DNA of 64,000 nt from Thamnidium elegans (Eukaryota; Mucoromycota; Mucoromycetes; Mucorales; Mucoraceae). Below, in pieces: positions 58,840-64,000 of the stretch. Position numbers and translations under genes: made by a program. The notes beneath the pieces were generated by a model. The model was not told the origin of the DNA. It ran no database searches and worked only from the letters and a program-made list of their open reading frames with translations. Numbering within the stretch: position 1 is the stretch's first letter; every line of letters begins with the position of its first letter. The stretch lies in NCBI GenBank assembly GCA_025201345.1, contig JAIXMG010000009.1, positions 372,001-436,000 on the forward strand, in the 5' to 3' direction.

Positions 58840-60002
58840 ATGAAAGTATGGATATGTATTTTATTATTCATTTATAAATGGATATTTATATATTTTTGGT
58901 GATAGCAAAAAGTAAGGAATTCGATAGGCAAGAGGAATATTTAAACGGATGTATAAAAAGTCTTCCCGATTATTCTTCTTTATTTGCATTTCTAGATATA
59001 AAGACTTATCTTCTTCTTTCTTTCTCTTTTTGCAATATTAAAGTAGATAGAGCGAGCTATCTAACACTTTTTTTTTAACTATTATATATGTATCTTTTAC
59101 AGAACTTACTCTGACATATAGAAAATTTTGTTTGTTATATTTGCTAAATAATATTATTATTTATTCAAGTAGTAGATTGGTGGATATTTTATTCTAAAAA
59201 TGGCCATGGTTCAAAATTAAACATCTTAATTTTTTTAGCCCATTGAGGAATTGTATTGTGTTTAAAGATAGAGGTAATAATCAGCAATGTAGTATTATGC
59301 TAATAACAAAGAGAGACACACGATAGAGCAATTAGATTTATATACATTGCGGTGTCGCTCACTGATTTTTTTTAGAGCAAGATAACGATTAAAAGAAAGT
59401 GTAACTGCCAATTGCAGAGTATAACAACAAAAGGGTGATTATTTAAAAGTAAATAATTTGTATAAAACTCTAAATACCATAGGTCAGTAAATATGATAAT
59501 TAGAGTATACTCTGATCATCACTTGCTCTTAAAGAGAAATAAATAAGTAAAAGGCCAATCATTAAAACACATTTTATTATGAGCAATTGCATTCTCATGC
59601 GTAGATATTTAATTCATGTCTTAGAATAAAATTAATAAGCGAGTTAATTAAAAAAAAAAAAATATGTCGAAAGATTACTAGTTCTTTTTTTTTTCTATCA
59701 TGCAAGTATTATTCGCTGTGGTTCTAGTACGCATGGGTTTCACCTACAAACATGATACTTCTTTTTTCCTTTTTTTTTTACAGTTAAATTCTCTTTAGTT
59801 CTTTCTTAAAAATAAAAATAAAACTGGCGTAAGTTGCGCTAATACTATTTAATTTATAAAATTATTGCATTAAAAAAAATTAACTGACGCTTCTAAAGTA
59901 GTATAAAAAGTGCTTGAGGTATATTAAATTGAAAGGGAAATCCGTGTAGCAAGTACACGAATGTTTGCTACATACACCACATATAGGGAAAAACAACAAA
60001 AG
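58840..60002. other. Gene-poor region
   Basis: No protein gene recognised. A 66-codon plus ORF at 58878-59078 has no motif or leader. AT-rich with short A/T runs. Confidence 0.45.
59987..60002 (-). terminator. RNA polymerase III T-stretch after tRNA-Asp
   Basis: Just downstream of the tRNA on the minus strand, CTTTTGTTGTTTTTCCC provides T4 and T5 runs, the normal Pol III stop. Confidence 0.6.
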
Positions 60003-60074
60003 CTCTCCGACTGGGAATTGAACCCAGGTCTCCCGCGTGACAGGCGGGGATACTCACCACTATACTATCGAAGA
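60003..60074 (-). tRNA. tRNA-Asp(GTC)
   Basis: Seventy-two nt fold as a cloverleaf: acceptor TCTTCGA/TCGGAGA with one T-G pair and discriminator G, D-arm with A/B-box-like GTATAGTGG, anticodon stem CCCGC/GCGGG with loop CTGTCAC (anticodon GTC), and T-arm TGGG-TTCAATT-CCCA. No intron. The sequence is near-identical to other fungal tRNA-Asp genes. Confidence 0.95.
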
Positions 60075-62296
60075 TGTCATATATTTACGAAGACCATAAA
60101 GATATAGTTATATAGCTTTAATGCATACAAATCATGTGCTATGCACGTGTATGTCACGCTTTTGAAGGCAAAAATAATACCCGATTATACATATGAGCGA
60201 GAATTCTGTGTTTTATAATATTTTTGTCAAAAGATACGGAATTGACACAACAAGGTAGTTTCCTTTGAGATTAATGGGAATCTGACTTTTTGAGAGATAT
60301 GATGCTTTTTTTAAAAATATACTTTGTTCCTGAACGCGAGATCTAGACTCCAAGAAAAATAGAAGTATAAGATGAAGCAAAAAAAAAAGACCTATTGTTG
60401 ATCCGGCGGAAAATAGGAAAGTATGATTAATTTGTATGCCATCACCTTATCACGTAGCAACATAAAATAATAAGGAGTGTAGTACGTATCTATCTTAGTT
60501 AGCGGTTGGTGTGTCTAACGATGGTTTCCAAGATAAAAAGGGGTATGGCTGACAACGTATCTTCTGTAGAATATCTATATCGTCAAGGTCTAATAATAAG
60601 ACAGTTGTAGATAACTACGATTAAATCCGGAAAGAAGTTTTTTTTTTTTTTTTCGTTTTTTTATACTTTTTATGATCATACAAGAAATAATCATGAGTAA
60701 ATGATTCCTAAAATACATTTTATGACAAATAATAATGGGAAAGAAACTGTTTCTTTCTAGATAGTTTATCAGAAAGCGTCCAACGTTCGTCAACAATGTA
60801 AATACCTGCAATATACTTCTCCTTTTTTTTTCTTATAAATACAAATATCTAAATCATTTACGCTCCTTTCTATATTACTGGTCCCTTTCCATATTCTTCG
60901 CTCAGTCATCCGCAAGTCGTTCTAATATCGCTTCGGATGACTGAATTAAAAGTATATATGCGCATATGGTCTGCAAAGATACACAGTAACAACTGCTGTA
61001 AATGAAAATACTTTACTGACTCTTTTATACTTTGATACACAAACCAAGCTTTAATACAGAACATTCAAGTATTGTTGGCTGTTTACAGTTAGATATACTT
61101 CTACGCATATATACTTTCATCACTTACACCGCTTACACCAGTTACACTCCTTACACCACTTATGCCGCTTATGCCACTAACATCACCAACTCTTTCGGAC
61201 GGGTTATTGCCTGTTATCTACTACAAGATGTATCTTCTTCGCCGGACTGTAAGCTCAAGTTATTAGTTTCGTTCTTTCATATGTTAACTATCTACTTTTT
61301 TATTTCTTTTATTTCTTTTATTTCCTTCATTCTGTCTCTTCGTTCTGTCTGTCCCTTTTGCTATTTTTTAGAATCAATTGTAAGTACTAGAGTGACCTTT
61401 ATTGCTACGATGTACTGAGATCAAGCTTTTGTCATTGAATTTTTTCCTCCTGGAACACATAAAAGAAACTATAACTACTTTGTAATTCGCTTTTTGGCTT
61501 GATAGTATGAGTTCTTTAAGGTATTACTCGAAGAATAAGAGTTAATTAAGCTTAAAAACTTTCCTTCGTCGTAAACTGATTCCCAGTTTTTATTCTTTCT
61601 TATTTCAGACAAGTTTTCAATAAAAATAAAATCATCTGAGTGATATGTCGCAAAGGTACTTACTTAGCATGGTCATGTTCCATATATTCGTATTTTATAC
61701 GCTAACTAATCATTTTTATAAACTTATGTGTACTTGTTGCATATGCAGTTCCTTTTTAAGCGGGTAAACGAAGTTAAGAAAACGTATAAACCGAACGCGC
61801 ATCAAGATTTTTCTTTTTATTTAATAAAAGTAAAACTCGTTTTATATATTTCAGATAACAAGTTTCTTTTTACGAAATGAAATTTTCCTTTTTTTTCCAT
61901 AAGAGGTAATGCTTTTTCATAAGCAGTTATGTTTTTTTTTTTCATATTGAGTCAGTACTTAACACTGATCTAGTTACTATTATTCTACCATTTTATATTA
62001 TTACTTAATTGCTCCAACCTATAAAGTATCTAAAACTAATACCGTAAATATTGCTTAAAAAATAAATATTTATGCCAAAGATTTTTTTTCTCGCTGTTTA
62101 TGCTAAACATAAATTATATTTTTTTAGTGCAATATTTAGATAGTTACAGTACAATAATTGGCTTCATTACGATGACTAGCTTAATTGCATCAATTTCAAA
62201 AGTTACTGTCAAAAGATTACCAGTCATAAATATAGACTAATTTAAGGTATTTAATTTTCTTAAATAAAAACGCCCTTTTTTTCTAATTTAAATAGT
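60075..62296. other. Gene-poor region, 2.2 kb
   Basis: No supported gene. A 128-codon plus ORF (61032-61418) is generated partly by a 9-bp tandem array and partly by T-rich sequence; no leader, motif or splice partner supports it. Confidence 0.5.
61121..61183 (+). repeat. 9-bp tandem repeat, seven units
   Basis: Seven diverged units of consensus C-R-CTTACAC (variants CTTATGC, CTAACAT), in phase with an ORF giving T-Y-T/A-x-Y-T periodicity. Local minisatellite. Confidence 0.7.
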
Positions 62297-63939
62297 ATGG
62301 AGATTCTTAAAGCACTTGTAGCTAGAGTAGCGAGAGCTTTTTATGATCCAAAATATATTGCCATTCTAGATGAATTAAACAATGCACCTCCTAATACTAA
62401 CGGGTAAAAAAACACGACAAAAAAAAAAAAAAAGTTTTTTGAAAGCAAAAAAAAAAAAAAAACTAAATCTTTTTACAAGTGTTCGAGAAGAGGATCTGGT
62501 ATTAACCTTAAAAATGACGCCGCGTGATATCCATAGAATATGTGGTAAACTAAAGGAAGATCGTCTTATTAAAATGTAAACAACAATGACAACAACAACA
62601 GAGAATTTTTTTAAAAAGTATTAAACATTTACTAACCAACCTTTTAAAAAAAGGGCTAATCGAATGGAACCGAGAAAACAAGATCAAAGACTTGTTCCCA
62701 AAACATACTATTATATAGATTATAAAGAGTTTGTCGATGTAGTAAAGTGGAAAATGTATAAAATGCAAACGATTGTTCGAGACAATCTTAGAACCGAGTC
62801 AGAGAATAAAGGATATGTCTGTCACAATTGCGAAAAGCAATTTTCACCACTTGAGGTTTTATCCTTGGTAGACCTATCCGATCAAATGTTTCATTGTGAC
62901 ATGTGTGAACATATTTTAGAAGAGAATGATAATGCTGAAAACGTAAAAGGAAGTCAACAAATTTTAACAAAATTAAGAGAACAGTCGCAACCTATTATTA
63001 CGTTATTAAAGCAAACTGATTCGCTTGTTATTCCTACCAGTTATATTTACAAGCATGCTCCTGGTAGAAGCAACGGCAACAATGCAGGTGAGTTATCAAT
63101 TTTTTTCTTCTTCCCTTCTTTTAATTAACCTCTCTTTTTTTTTATTAGATGAATACGAACTTGCAGTTGCACAGGATACAGGTGCAGGGCAGGGAGATAT
63201 TATTGTTGATTTACAAATGGATAACGAGGCTGCTAGACGAGCTAAACAAGAAGAGGCAGAACAAAAGAGAGCTCAAAACGCGTTACCAGTATGGCATCAA
63301 CGCTCAACAATTTCCGACACAATTTTAGTTGGAACAGGAGACCGTCCAGCAGACGAAAAGGAAGACGAAGAAGATGGATTTGAAGAGATTGGCGCTGCTG
63401 GGATGGATGCAGATACAGAAGATTGTATGTTTTTTTTTTTTAAAAAAAAAGTACCAGCGAATATGATCGTTGATTTTTTTTTCTTTTTATATTTGTAGAT
63501 TACGCTAAATACTATGAGAGTTTAAGTAATAATGCAGCAGAAGCATACAATGGAATGGATACAGATAGAGATGATAGTGAAATGTTTGAACCTATCGGCG
63601 AAGAAATCAATACTCAAGAACAAGTAGGTGATACATTTGAAGAGAATAATGAATCAGGGGAAGAATTTGAAGAGGATGAGGATATTCCATTGGTATCAGG
63701 TAAGCAAAAAAAGAAAAAGAAAGAAAGAATGTATACACAAAAATTACTTTAATGGGGTATTAATACACATTATGTAACAGTTAATGGTAAAATGATTCCA
63801 TTAAATGAGGTACAAGAAGAAGATCAGCGAAATATGACAACAGATGAATATAAGGTAAGAAAGAAAAAAAGAAAGAAAACTCTATTTACTTTGATATAAA
63901 TAGGCATACTATGAGGCTTGGGAAAACTGGCAAGGTTAA
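62297..63939 (+). CDS. TFA1: Transcription initiation factor TFIIE alpha subunit
   Basis: Nuclear general transcription factor that bridges Pol II and TFIIH at the promoter. Seven exons: 62297-62403, 62480-62575, 62654-63087, 63149-63424, 63499-63699, 63781-63854 and 63904-63939; 407 residues, complete within the window. The N-terminal winged helix (about 5-95) includes A-R-A-F-Y-D-P-K-Y and M-T-P-R-D-I-H-R-I-C-G-K-L. The zinc ribbon is Y-V-C-H-N-C...H-C-D-M-C (about 123-150). Acidic segments in the C-terminal half (E-D-E-E-D-G-F-E-E-I and E-E-F-E-E-D-E-D) match the TFIIH-binding acidic region. The last exon encodes only 11 residues, ending W-E-N-W-Q-G. Confidence 0.92.
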
Positions 63940-64000
63940 AGCTTTTAACGATGAACTGATAACTTGTTCATACCAAGACTTAATCTTCTACAAAATAAAG

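Noticed and set aside
61032..61418. 128-codon plus ORF with Tyr/Thr periodicity
   Set aside because: The periodicity comes from a 9-bp minisatellite, and the rest is T-rich; no gene-like upstream region.
54713..62296. Possible secondary-metabolite or degradative cluster around FAO, hydrolase and HsbA-like genes
   Set aside because: The genes are separated by long spacers, differ in orientation and lack shared regulatory motifs; proximity alone is not evidence.

Overview
This is a nuclear genome window from a filamentous fungus, most likely an early-diverging one (Mucoromycotina/Mucorales-like). The DNA is strongly AT-rich. Genes carry many short introns (about 50-80 nt, GTAAGT-like donors, CTAAC-like branch points, TAG/CAG acceptors). 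Start codons follow long pyrimidine leaders, and poly-A/poly-T tracts are frequent. The protein set is eukaryotic and fungal: AP180-type clathrin adaptor, KEX1, ATG15, zinc-cluster factor, HsbA-like protein, TFIIE-alpha. Species assignment is inference only. Exon joins were made by hand from splice consensus, frame continuity and conserved motifs, and every multi-exon model given is phase-consistent.

Layout. 1-8.2 kb (+): MidA/NDUFAF7-type methyltransferase (5' end outside the window), enoyl-CoA isomerase, a 705-aa coiled-coil protein, a small CxxC protein, mitochondrial NADH-cytochrome b5 reductase, and a tail-anchored coiled-coil protein with a dynein-adaptor CC1 box. 8.3-11.1 kb (+): a 13-exon KEX1-like carboxypeptidase, convergent with a Ser-rich protein. 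13.1 kb: a tiny secreted Cys-rich peptide in a gene-poor stretch. 14.4-23.1 kb (mainly -): AP180/CALM-type ANTH adaptor, hexose transporter, a 5'-truncated gene remnant (+), PKA catalytic subunit, GH16 glucanase. 26.3 kb (+): Ran1/Vhs1-like kinase. 29.6 kb (-): zinc-cluster factor with its DNA-binding domain at the C-terminus. 31-35 kb (+): ATG15 lipase and a GYP5-like TBC Rab-GAP. 35-40 kb (-): four-TM protein, histidine phosphatase, nicotinamide riboside kinase.

40.4-44.2 kb looks like an accessory, decaying island: a PSI-domain membrane protein bracketed by a direct repeat of its own upstream region, then broken coding sequences on both strands with stop codons and frameshifts, plus an AGCGCT-rich palindromic repeat block. 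44.8-58.8 kb resumes with a bHLH factor, histidine acid phosphatase, another decayed locus, a Tos4/Plm2-like FHA protein, a peroxisomal (SKL-ending) fatty-alcohol oxidase, an alpha/beta hydrolase and an HsbA-like secreted protein. A tRNA-Asp(GTC) lies alone near 60 kb. The window ends with a complete TFIIE-alpha gene.

Functional links are loose, as usual in eukaryotes. Lipid use (isomerase, alcohol oxidase, ATG15, hydrolase), secretory and vacuolar trafficking (KEX1, AP180, TBC, dynein-adaptor candidate) and nutrient signalling (PKA, Ran1-like kinase, hexose transporter) recur. No operon-like or obvious biosynthetic cluster is present. The best candidates for something undescribed are the tail-anchored CC1-box protein and the island around the duplicated PSI-gene promoter.
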